Origin: Liolophura sinensis
Taxonomy: Eukaryota; Mollusca; Polyplacophora; Chitonida; Chitonidae
DNA: 64,000 nt
Reading direction: 5' to 3'
Assembly (NCBI RefSeq): GCF_032854445.1
Contig: NC_088295.1
Location: 77,466,028 to 77,530,027 of the forward strand
The notes under the pieces: generated by a model
Database searches by the model: none
Told to the model about the DNA's origin: nothing
What the model saw: the letters and a program-made list of their open reading frames with translations, nothing else
Part shown: piece by piece, positions 33,601 to 44,399 of the stretch
Layout: each line of letters begins with the position of its first letter
Position numbering within the stretch: the stretch's first letter is position 1
Translations under genes and position numbers: made by a program

Positions 33601-36600
33601 CTTTTTTGATGACTTTATTTCAGCATCGAGAAGTAAATCCGTCGCAATAAACGACAATAAGATCATTATCACGGTTGGTTAAGGAGGATACAAAGTATTT
33701 ACATGGTGATTAATAAAACTGTTGCCGGTCGAGCCGACAGCCTGGACGGCTGCCAATTCCACATTCAACATGTAAATACGTCGTATCTTTCCAGCTCTGC
33801 CCCCTTAACCAAACATGACATCTTTCTGACCAATATTACGGCCCCGAAACATTAAGGCCTTATCTCGATGTTTTACCGGTGGATCTCTTTTGTCCAAGAC
33901 GACCAGCATGTGGACTTATCCAGGGAACATCTGTGTTTGAGTATCTCAGCCCACTGTGGCCTTCCACAGGTAGCCCATACCTGAGTCGTGAACCATTACA
34001 ATGCACTGGTCAAAACGAATGTACCCTTTAGACAGGAAAAAAAATGGAAAGTGCAAATAATCTGACCTACGGGTATTATCAAGTATGAGCATTTATACTA
34101 TTTCATGTTTGTCCTTAACTGGCTCTTCATTATACATCATTATATATGAGTTATAAAGAAATTTTTTTCCTCTAACTTGAACATTCATAAAAGAAAGATG
34201 GTGATACCCTAGTGAATCCTATAGCCCCCACGTTCTGGCTGTAAGAGGTTGTAGCACCCCCGGACCCCACCGCTCCAGAGAGTAAGCTTCCTACACCCTC
34301 AATGAAAATCCCTCTGTTCACAGCATGCGCCGGTGGCGGGGGAACGTCACTTATTCGCGCGCATGCGTAGTAATCTCCAACGGATTCAATGATGGAGGTT
34401 ATGGTCGCTGCCAACATCGCAGCAAAGCTCGCCGAGCTGATGGTTGGCATTCCCCATTGGCCTACACAAATAAACATTATAACACATGAGAATTTCTGAT
34501 TTAAGGCGACGTATAACAGGTAAACAAATTCTCGCGCATGTATAAGGTAGAAAGACTATGTAATTATTGGTTAACGTAATAACAAAACAAACTACACGAC
34601 TCTTATGTGGTCACCAAGAATTACTCACCAGTGAATAGTTATACTCAAACAAGTGTTTAATCAGTACTGAGGCGTATAAATTACGGATATAATTATTGTC
34701 AATTACTAGGGAAATACTTCCCTATGTTTCCTCGCCAAGCGGCAATTTCGCGCGCTCTCTCTCTCTCTTCACCAGTGAAAGGGAAATTTCAGAATGGTGA
34801 CAGCCTTTAAGCTTGTACCTTGAATCTTAGGGAATGCATCACAGGGCTAAAAAAAAGTTTACTACATCTTAATATTCAATCCAAGAACTGTAAGCTGTCT
34901 GGGGAAGCCCCTATTATTTTTGTTTATGTTTTGAAGGGAGTTGCTTCCTTTAGCGCTATAACTTTTATTTTTATTGTTCATGAGACACTTGCCAGGATAT
35001 GGGAAAAAGAACCATCGAGACTGTTGTAGCACGTGTTGCTTGGCATCTGTGCGTGCCATCTTCTCGGGCCCCGTGGGTAAGAATACATCATAGGAGGTGA
35101 GTATCGCACATAATCCCCATGCAATGATCACAGTCAGGATAACCTGCCAGTGTACGCAAACAACACAACCACAATTCCTAATTCATTGACCTGATTTGGC
35201 AAAGTTCCAATAAAGTATTTTCATATTAAACAGCACAAGTTAATAACTTTATTATCTTAATATGTATTTTCTGACATACATGCGTAATTCCCAAATTCGA
35301 GGTTGTCCAGGCTTGGTTGGAGTAAATTGGGAGGACAATGCATGCCTCTGGTAACCGATCTATACATGCAAATGTTTACTAAATTGGTCATATTTGGATA
35401 GTAATATACGCCATCATATAAATGATATATTTTGATTACGGCGTTAAAGCACCAATGAAAAATATTTAATGACTGGGGTGAAGAGTACTCACTTCTCTGT
35501 GTATTGTATGGAGTGAAGGCCAGCGTGTAAAATATTTTGTGCTAAACAGCTGAGGTACTAACTCTCATATATCAACCTTGCTTTCTGTCCTAAGCTATCT
35601 GGCTTGCCAGATGCTCAGCAAAAGCCCGCAGCAATACTTACCGAAAATAGTTTAAAAACTGGATAGTTAATGATATGGAGGCCTTCTTTTCTACTCCAGG
35701 CCGGTAGAGGAGGTTTAATATTACCCAGATACAGAGAGAAGACGAAAATCAGGCATACCGTCCTGTGGAGAAAACAAAACAACTCTTTATCTTTGGTCAT
35801 GCATCAAACTGTTTGTACCACGCACCTTAATTGTGCACGTATTAAGCTTGTTTCACTGTTACAATACAATTGCATAAGCATCTGTGTAGCTGCCTAGAAT
35901 ATAAAATACACATTACTAATACTGAACATATGTATATATTAGCATCTATCTACATGTATGCCTTAGCACAAACATGCATTATCATGCACAGGGACACGAT
36001 GATGTGAATAAATTATATGGCCACTGATTGAGTGGACTCTATAGGCCCGTTTACGTCGGTTGTTGTATTGACTTCCCGTGACGTCATACAGGTACGACCG
36101 TAAGTACGCATGCTTGTCGCCTTGGTTCATGTACTGTTTAATGATCGGTATTAACATTCATGCGAGTCACGAAGCACATTTTTTTTGTATTGCATTGATA
36201 CTCTGAATACTTATAAATGAGTCTTTGTGTAAAACTCCGAATAGAGCAAATTTTTCCCACACTGGACAGATAAAGCTGCCAGTGGAATGACTGATAAATA
36301 ACAAAATTGTACATGTTATAGAAAGAAACAGTCCAGAACCATGCGTATGCTTCTTGGCCTTAATGTTTAGTATGCTCATGCAAAGTTGGAAAGGTCTGTG
36401 CCCGTACAGGTAAAAAAGTTTTAACACAGGTGTACAGAAAAATGAAACTTCCTGTGACTGTTCTTCACAAAAAAAGATCTCTCGTAGTAAAATTTTCATC
36501 TGTAATTCATCACGGCGGTATCCTTCAGCTTCTCTTTTGAAAACGTTTTGCTTTAAACATTATACATCAGAATGCATGAAGGACCCTATATACTTACAGA

Positions 36601-39600
36601 GCAGCTATACCCAATTGACTTGCGCAGAAGTTCAGGGCGACGTTCACCAATGACAGGCCAACAAGGGTGATGCAGGGAATGATAGTCAATGGTCCCAAAT
36701 AGTTCAGCAGAAATCCCAGGATGCCTGTGCAACCAATGGCGACTTGCACGAGTGAGGCCAGCATAATCCCTCCCTGAATCTGAGCAACATAACTACTTTT
36801 ATCATGAGGTTATGATTGCTAAACAATGACAGTAACAAATATATATTCTTAATAAATATAAATATCATGATGGTGTTGGTTTTTATGGTGAGTATTTTAA
36901 GCCATACTCCGCAGTTTTTAAAATCGTAGAAGAGAATTGATATTGAGAACATTTTTATATAAAGTCCTGTTTTGCGAACCTTTCGCAACGAACATCATAA
37001 CATTAGCCACGTACATTAGAGTTCTATAGTTAATATGTTTTGCTAACATCAGTTTTGAAGATGCTGTCAATATCGCTGAGGCCGCCATCGCATAAGTGAG
37101 ATATTCTTGAGTACGGCGTAAAACATCAATCAAATAAATAAATCAATATCGCTGACGTCATAACTGAGCTCGTAATTCATACTGCCGTAAAAGTGACAGA
37201 GTATGTGTAATATATAAACACAACTATAAATGCATTTATTTTACATTATTGCCGTGATTATTGACCAACAGAAACGCAGAATAATTTCGTGAACATGTCT
37301 TAGTGCAAATCTTGAGAGAAAGACATCCATAAGATCTTGTGAGCATAACATAAAAAAGTTCTCGAAAGCATGACATTACAAAGGTCTTAAAATCTTCACC
37401 GAGTACAACTTAATGAAGATTTCGAGAGAACAACATGATCAAGGGCAAAACATAATTAAAATAACTCATACTTGTGTTATCCAGTTTTAACATATTTTTT
37501 AAAATCCGGTACAATGCATGGTTTACGCTTTATCAGAAGTTCAGACAGTGACAGATTTGCGTTGACATGACACTTATGATAGTTCCCAATTTTAAACCCA
37601 GAAAAAAGTAAGGATTCAATGATCTGTTGCGTCCAAACTGTTGCGTCCAAAACTGCTTCGTGGAACTGTATGCCTCCTAGTACATTTAGCCACGCCATGT
37701 GTTTTCGGGCCCTCTATACTTACATGGTGTATACATCCGATAACGGAAACAACACGTGGCAAATTATCATCAGTTAAATAAACATATCGCTGTTGATTAG
37801 ACCAGCGCCATATGTCGTCGGGCCGTCTATTCTTACATGGTGTATACACTGAAACTGACATGTTGTACGATTTCAGTGACTCTGCTCCACTTTTAGAGCT
37901 CCTACTGTTGTGTCTTCAGACTCAAGGAGCACAGCGACCTTATGACAGAGTGTCAGGTAAAACACTTATATCTCTCATCCTTGCATGTCAAACTTACCTC
38001 TGTCATTCTTTCCATGTCAGGTTAAAACAGTTACGTCTCTCATTCCCGTGTGAGGTTAAACACTTAACTCTCTCATCCTCACTTTGCAACTTCCGTCTGA
38101 GGTTAAACACTTACCTCTCTCATCCTCGCTTTGCAAACTACCATGTCGTGTAAAACACTTATTTCTCTCATCCTCGCTTGCAAAAATTCCTTGTAAGCTC
38201 TCACTTAACTTAACTCTCTCACCCTCGCTTTGCCAACTTTCATGTCAGGTAAAACACTTAGCTCTCTCATCTCGCCAACCAAACTTCCCTTTTGAGGTTA
38301 AACACTGGTTCTCTCATCCTCGCTTTGCAAACTCCCATGTCAGGTAAAACACTTACCTCTCTCGTCCTCGCCTACCAAACTTCCGTGTCAGGTAAAACAC
38401 CTACCTCTCTCATCCTCGCTTGCCAAACTTCTGTGTCGTCGTACAAGGTGACGTTCAAGTCTACTGCATCTGCTTCGGTTCCATTCCAAACGGATTTCAT
38501 CAGTTCTGGAGAAAATATTAGACACCATTGCCAGTAATTAATCACGCTTTTGTATTTTATTTACTTATTTTCTTATCTGTTGTTTTGCACAGTCCTTACG
38601 AACATTTTATTACTATTATATGGTAGCTAGGTTTATAGGTGGAGACAGCCTTGCCAAGTGCCTGACTAACTACCCTGAGATAGATCCCTACACGTTATCC
38701 TATCGGTCCCTTCGTCTGTGAAAAATCCATTACACCAGGATGACAGAGGTAAGTGTTTTACCGGACACGAAATTTTTCCCGCTTGTATGTGTACCCTAGC
38801 CCAATCGATGGCATATAAACTCATCAATGTTCAAGTCGGGTTCTCAGTGTTGTTTTTCCCAGGTGGGGGAAATCAGCCAGCTTTTGATTATTTATGAGAT
38901 TATGCTGTATCTGTGCCACGATTACAATACGGACCCTCGCCGGCTCAGTCGCGTGAAGCTTAGCCCTCTTCCCAGCTGACAAGTGACGTCGCAGACTCGA
39001 ATCCAGCTCTGGCTGGATAGGTTGAGGGGTTTATAAGTAAAGAAGCTTGCCAACTACGTTTTGAAAGGCGATTGCTTAATATGGGCTCCCTTTACTCTGG
39101 TAATCAGTAACCATTTCTTAAATAAGGCGACACCAATCAAGTAAACAAAACTCACCTTTTGGTGGACACTTCCAGACGTCAAGGGACATCAAGGCTGCGA
39201 TTGCGGGCAGGAACTTATGACAACCGCCTTGAAGGATCGGTAACCTGTTTTGCAAAAAAAAAATTAAAAATTAGAAAAGATGTAGAAGATACCTTTATTC
39301 TCGTGTTTTGATTTATTTTCATTTGCCTAACTGATGATACTTACAAAATATTTTTAATTGCTTTTAATTTGTATTCATTAACACAGGGATGGTATTAGGA
39401 GTTCTGAGACTACGCGCAGCTGAGGTCACTTTCACAAAACTTCAGTTAATTCACTTTTTTCACCGGTGCAGGCGATGTGTGGGTTACAATACTATATATT
39501 GACGTAATTTATCAGGACAGTTAGGTCAAATCGTCCTGTGAGCCCCACGTCAAAATGAGATGCGAAACAGCGTATACAGTGCGGTTACCCGAAGTGGCAC

Positions 39601-42600
39601 GTTAGATTCATCTCCGTGAAAGCCTGGGTTTGACCGTAAAGTTAAGATTCCTGTAGACTGACCTGACGCCAAGAAGATCCTGAAGCAGGGTGCAGACTCC
39701 ACACATGAACAGGAATGTGGCCATGATCTCGGCGGTGACCAGATCCAAGTGGTCAGCACACACATACCTACTGACCACCAGCGGGATAGAGATGGTAGAG
39801 CTTATACTGAGTAACACTTGCTGAAACGCAAACATAATGACCGTGACAACTGCGCCCGTGCAAGGTCAGAAAATATTTATGCCTCACTGCTACCCTGGGG
39901 ATGACCAATGCACTCTACCCTGTGAATGACCAATGCACTCTACCCTGTGAATGACCAATGCATTTCTACCCTGTGAATGAACATGCATTCTACTCTGTGA
40001 ATGACCAATGAATTCTACTCTGTTGATTAAACACAGTGGATGACATAATGCATTCTATGCTATCGATGACTAATCAGTGCATTCTACACAGTGAATGACC
40101 TTTGAAAAAAAAGGTATTGAACGTGAAATAACAATTAAACTATAATTATAACAATGCAAAAGGGACAAGCCCTCGGGGGTGCTTATCCTTCAGAAAATTC
40201 TGGTTTACGCAGGCATACACTATACAAAAGACAGCATACATAGCGTAAGACCAGAGCAGCAACGACAGTGTTACAGTTGGCAAATGCATAGTCTCGCGTC
40301 ACCCGTGAAATCTGGCCTCTCGTCAATTTACCTCAGGGTTTTAGGCCTCCTGCTTGCGCGCCAGTCGTCTCGTGTAACCAAGCAGTTGCCCAAATGAACG
40401 CTTAGCCTGTGCAATATTTTGTCAAGAAATGAAGGATTTTGTGGTTTACTGAAAGCCGGTTTTAATGGCTCGTAGTAATTGTCTGGTTGTGCAACTTATT
40501 TTTAGTAAAGCAATACATCTGGAAGTCGTTGAAACAAAAAGGATACAAACATGTAGCAACTTTATGACGCGTTATGATTTCATGCGCGGAAGGATTTACC
40601 TGGAGTCCAAATATAAATGACAAGAAGGGATGAGGTACATCGTCTAGTTTATAAATCAGCGGGGAAATGGCCGGTTTATGTGACTCCTGATAGCTGGTCG
40701 TCAATGAATCCTTCTCTAAAATACAAGATCAGTAAAATCCAAATTTGTACGGAATGCACAATTTCGATTCATAAGCTTTAACTGATGAAAACGTCATTCG
40801 TCAAATTCAGTGAAATCTACAAGTCACATGAGTACAGATTTTAAATATATAAATTAGTTGCATTTTTTTTCAACTCTATTTACAGCTATAAATCCAAAAG
40901 CGCAAACCCTTATCAAATGTGAAAGTACCGTTCTCATTCTCTCTGCTGATGGCCGGAATCTCTTCAGAGAGAAGCTGATCTTTTGTCTCTACGCCCGCTG
41001 CCCGTAACTCCATCATCCAGCTAACTCGTTCCTCTCTATCCCTTGTCATTTTCTAAGACTAAACCCTCCGGTTTTGAGAATAGCACTTGTCCGCATGAGA
41101 ATTAGTTTATCAGTATACGTGTCAGATACGCCAGTTTACACGTCCGGAGCAGTTCGACTACTGTGCATTATACAACACACGCGTGATGCTGCATTGTTTA
41201 CACGCCTATGGCTACAAAATTAGATAAATTTCCCTTTGAAAAGATCGTGAATGATACTATCTGGAATGCACAGCTGCATAGCTCAAAACTTAACTGTGCC
41301 TTTTCAACTGTTGTACAATGCAGGCGACTGATAAATTTGTACAAGTAAAACGATTTATGTATGTATATCTGGTTAGAATATAGGTAGTTATGTCACCCAT
41401 ATGTAACAAGCAGGGACAGCTCAACGGGCGATGTGACCTTCAGATGCCAACACTCCTGTGGACATTCAGGCGTTTAGGTCACCATTTAACAAGCAATTTC
41501 TGGTAAGTACTGTCGGTAAACTCAATTATTCTGTATAGTTCTACTCCTACCCTTCACGTGGTATGTACGGGTACATAGCGGTAAGAGGAAAGATCAAGGG
41601 CTGTAGTTCACTAATGGCCATTCTGATTGGTAATCATTACAGCCCATCCCACCTGGCTGCATGTGCTTCAACTGATACAGCCTGAAAGGATTTCATTAAG
41701 AAATGGTTGTATTATATCACTCTTGTGCCAAAACAACGTTCTTGACTATGTTTTGAAGTTGAAATTGTAAAAACATTACATATGGGGTGATTGAAAACTT
41801 TTTTGACCTACATTCAAATATTTGTTCTTTTTTCCTTTCACAGTAAAACTAATTTCACAATTTTCTAGCGCCACGATGATGAATCTATTTCATCGTTTTA
41901 AAATGCATAATATATAAGAATTTATCAAATTTTCAGTATATGGGCTGAGCGTATGATGGTCTTAAACATGAGTCTGAGAACAAATTTCAGCGGAATGATC
42001 ACAATAATATAAAATAATAATTATTATTCATATACCATCCGTTATGAGCTGGATATAAGACTTTAGTAAAAGTGAACAAATTGCCCATATTTATGACGTT
42101 ACCGTACAAAAGATAACGACCATGACGTAGTTATAACTGTTGTGGGAAAACACAGTTGTAGTAATATTCTAATCAATGGTATATTCCATACCTGATTCAC
42201 ATTCTATGACAGTCATATTTAAAATATTTACTTCTTAACTCGCGTGTATTTGGGTAGTAAAGTCAAGTTATTCTGTGTGATTGTGTGACGGGAAATGCAT
42301 CATATAGCATACAAGAACTGAAAGAATCCGGAACAAAACGCCCTCAAGCATAATCAGGAGGATTTACAACTCTGTGCGTTTCGACCACTTTTAACACGAG
42401 CCGAATGATGGAGCATATCCATTTGATCTGAGTATTATAACTATGTGTATAAATTGATATATTAACCCATATAAAGGACCTAGGATATTTTGTTTTAACG
42501 TAGCGCATTGTCGACGGATTTTAAAGAGATACACTCATTTAAAGTCAACAGTTAATTCTTTGTCTATTCTAAAACATGCAACAAAGTGTGGCTTAAAATA

Positions 42601-44383
42601 TTTTAATTTATTGCTTATACGTTTACTGGGTCAGTCGTGCCTATGTATATACGGGCAGGAATCCGTGACGGAGATCGCCCTGCCTCAGATTAAAATCAAG
42701 TAGTTGGACGTAAAACACACTGAAGTTTTAATCCTGGGGTCTTGCTTTGGTTTTGTGCGTGGATTATAACAGGTGCATGCTATAACCTTGTGTATGTATC
42801 ATGGCGATAAGCCATTTAGCCCATGACATGACGAATTGGTCTACTTAAAGCCTGAAGCACACATGAGAAATATAACACGGGCTTAACACTCATCTGTCAG
42901 GAGTAACACCCTCTTTACGTATCGCATGTCTATAGTGTGCCCGGATTAAGCTCAAAGAATACTTCTCCTCATGCTTTACAGGAAAGTTTTCTGTGATGTG
43001 TACGATGATCTTGACAAACTGCATTGAACCACCATGAACGGGGGAAAATGAGCAGGAAAATATACGGAGGAAAGAATGGTGGAGTTTGGCGACGACGACA
43101 ATAACGATAGACTTGACAAGACCAATCCGAAATGTATATATACACTCTAAATTTTAGTAATTTTATCCCTCTTTTCCTCAAGTTTCAGGTCATTTATATC
43201 TGGGGTCGTACTCTCAAAAATCAAATATGTACTTCTTTGTACACATCCCGTGTTCGTTTGTACGTTGTAGTGTTAACCAAGTGCATGTGTACCATCTGTA
43301 GGTACACAGTTTGGTACACATTTAGAGTGTAGTCTCCTAAGGATGCGTTATGCAATGTAAAGAATAATGTGTCAGTGCGAATTTATTACAACTAATGTGT
43401 ATCACGTAAAATGAAGACAGGCGAATAAAGCACTTCTACCTGAAACCCAAACACAAAAACACGTGTATAAAACACTTTTACCGGAAGCCCAAACATAAAA
43501 GTATGTGAATTAAACACTTCTACATGAGGCCTAAAGATGAAAACACGTGTTTAGTACACTGTTACCGAGAGCCCAAATATGAACACAAGTGTATAAAAAA
43601 GTTGTACCGAAAGCCCATATAAATGAACACCGGTGTATTTGGCGTCCGTATATGAGCATTTGTGTACATAAAACTAGAGTCCGAAGATGACGACATGTGT
43701 ATAAAACACATTCACCACGAGCTCGAAGATGAACACCGATGTATAAAACACTTTCGCCTAGAAGCCAAAGATGAATATTGGTGTATAAAACACTTTTATC
43801 TGGAGCGCGAAGATGAATTAACACAGGTGTATAAATCTTTTATCTAGAGGCTGAAGATGAAGTCAGGTATATAGAACACTTTTGCCTGGAGCGTAAAGAC
43901 TGACACAGGTGTATAAAACACTTTCACTTGGAGCCTAAAGATAAAAAAAATACGTGTACGAAACACCTTTACATAGAGCGTAAAGATTAACATAGGTGTG
44001 TAAAACACTTTTACCTGGAGCCTTAAGCTGAAGACAGACGTATAAAACACTTTTACCTGGAGCCCGAAGATGAAGCAGAGGTGTACGGGAGGGATATCGG
44101 TGAGTTTATACTCGAGTGATGTTTCACTTCCAGCCGCTGGCCGCTTCGCCATGCTATCCCCCATATCTCCGATGGATCCATTCTGTGCCCCGACTCTGAC
44201 TCTTATATCCCCTAACGCATCCTTATCAGGTGGTCGCTTCGAGAGGCTGTCTTCTCCTGTCTTTCCGATAGACCCAGTCTGTTCCCCGACACTGATCCTT
44301 GTATCCCTCAGCACATATTCATCAGCTAGTCGTTTTCCAGTCCTTCTGGCCTCGTCGTCCGTGGTGTAGCCCGCATTTTCCAT
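30348..44383 (-). CDS. SLC23-type nucleobase/ascorbate transporter, complete, with alternative N-termini
   Basis: Shared exons, phases all matching: 39663-39820, 39156-39244, 38405-38505, 36598-36779, 35642-35762, 34993-35143, 34208-34461, 32765-33038, 31898-31993, 30348-30583 (553 aa plus stop). They are preceded by either exon 1a (total about 662 aa) or exons 1b+2b (about 632 aa). Family marks: [12 protein letters not shown] and [10 protein letters not shown] (first membrane segments); WQARMRE then [69 protein letters not shown]; the NAT signature [51 protein letters not shown] near the C-terminus. SLC23 proteins are multi-pass Na+- or H+-coupled carriers of ascorbate or nucleobases; substrate cannot be assigned from this sequence. 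One intron is GC-AG (donor at 34992). Confidence 0.95.
30604..30662. repeat. (ATTT)n / (GTTT)n microsatellite
   Basis: About nine 'attt' units followed by 'gttt' units, in the last SLC23 intron. Confidence 0.9.
30812..31122. repeat. About 94-bp tandem repeat, just over three copies
   Basis: The unit contains 'gaggcgggggaatctagggt', 'caccaccagcaggacatcag' and 'ctcatttatgaggggca'. Lies in the last SLC23 intron. Confidence 0.9.
31690..31765 (-). mobile_element. SINE 3' fragment, minus
   Basis: 'tttatttatttgactggcat' followed by 'gaatatttcacttatacgat' and 'gcattatgg', then no further SINE sequence. Confidence 0.7.
32347..32551 (+). mobile_element. tRNA-derived SINE, 5' end degraded
   Basis: 'tcacaccaatgaggtgtgtc', 'ttcatgctggcttcctcgcc', 'ctcaccataatgctggccgc' and tail 'gagtacggcataaaacacc'. 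Lies in an SLC23 intron. Confidence 0.85.
33673..33813. mobile_element. MITE-like inverted-repeat element
   Basis: 'ggttggttaaggagg' with 'gtatttacatggtg' on the left is mirrored by 'caacatgtaaatac' and 'gcccccttaaccaaac' on the right. A related end ('cccttaaccaaac') is seen alone near 61667. Lies in an SLC23 intron. Confidence 0.55.
34991..34992 (-). other. GC splice donor (GC-AG intron) in SLC23
   Basis: On the minus strand the exon ends CCATATCCTG and the intron starts GCAAGTG. Joining here to the acceptor at 34461 gives the conserved FPYPGQWGMP in frame; no GT nearby does so. Apart from the GC, the donor is a strong consensus, as is usual for GC introns. Confidence 0.85.
37075..37143 (+). 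mobile_element. SINE 3' fragment
   Basis: 'gaggccgccatcgcataagt' then 'ttgagtacggcgtaaaacat' and 'caaataaataaat'; only the 3' section remains. Confidence 0.8.
37960..38452. repeat. 48-bp array made of SLC23 exon 4 end plus its 5' splice site
   Basis: On the minus strand each unit is about 33 bases of exon end (GAAGTTTGG...GATGAGAGAG) followed by 15 intron bases (GTAAGTGTTTTACCT). The true exon end (boundary 38405) is the first unit. About nine more copies follow at 48-49-base steps (near 38357, 38311, 38262, 38213, 38164, 38116, 38068, 38035, 37971), several keeping a good GTAAGT or GTAAAT-type donor. Reading on in frame past the true donor meets a stop in the first copy. Confidence 0.9.
38934..39145 (+). 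mobile_element. Possible second-type tRNA-derived SINE
   Basis: 'ggctcagtcgcgtgaagc' (A-box-like), 'gactcgaatccagctctgg' (B-box-like) and a distant 3' end 'aaggcgacaccaatcaagt', about 200 bp in all. Lies in an SLC23 intron. Confidence 0.4.
39890..40110. repeat. About 25-bp minisatellite in SLC23 intron
   Basis: Degenerate copies of 'gaatgaccaatgcactctac' plus 'cctgt', just upstream (in gene sense) of the exon starting at 39820. Confidence 0.85.
40600..41049 (-). CDS. SLC23 alternative first exons 1b and 2b (proximal)
   Basis: Exon 1b 40929-41049 starts [11 protein letters not shown] and ends in phase 1 (AAC G|GTACTT, a weak donor). Exon 2b 40600-40715 continues in phase and ends [18 protein letters not shown] with CAG|GTAAAT, again phase 0 into 39820. 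It is paralogous to the end of exon 1a, so the GLQ-ending exon has been duplicated and each copy acquired its own N-terminal tail. Confidence 0.82.
41050..43140. other. SLC23 intron 1a region, no exon seen
   Basis: Between the two alternative starts. AT-rich; no further SLC23 exon, which argues that exon 1a uses the shared body. The promoter of the proximal start should lie just right of 41049, but no clear element is seen. Confidence 0.4.
43141..43333. mobile_element. MITE-like inverted-repeat element
   Basis: 'tacactctaaatttta' at the left and 'acacatttagagtgtag' at the right are inverted copies; the interior has repeated 'gtgtacc'/'ggtacac' strings. Non-coding. Confidence 0.5.
43405..44085. 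repeat. 42-bp array made of SLC23 exon 1a end plus its 5' splice site
   Basis: On the minus strand the unit is exon end TTCATCTTCGGGCTCCAG followed by intron GTAAAAGTGTTTTATACA. The real junction (44057|44056) is the first unit; about 15 increasingly diverged copies follow at about 42-base steps to 43405. Because 42 is a multiple of 3, the frame stays open for 70 codons past the true donor, giving 14-residue repeats. Confidence 0.9.
44057..44383 (-). CDS. SLC23 alternative first exon 1a (distal)
   Basis: 109 codons from ATG at 44383: a hydrophilic cytosolic tail (starting [10 protein letters not shown]) followed by [18 protein letters not shown], the stretch that precedes membrane segment 1 in SLC23 proteins. 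It ends in phase 0 at CAG|GTAAAAG, matching the acceptor at 39820. It cannot splice to exon 2b, whose acceptor needs phase 1, so the two starts exclude each other. Its 3' end and donor are tandemly amplified in the intron. Confidence 0.85.
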
Positions 44384-44399
44384 ACCGTTACATATAACT

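Noticed and set aside
43844-44056. Reading exon 1a of SLC23 through into the intron as one 179-residue protein
   Set aside because: The last 70 residues are translated splice-junction repeats; the SLC23 homology stops exactly at the donor after IFGLQ and resumes at 39820.
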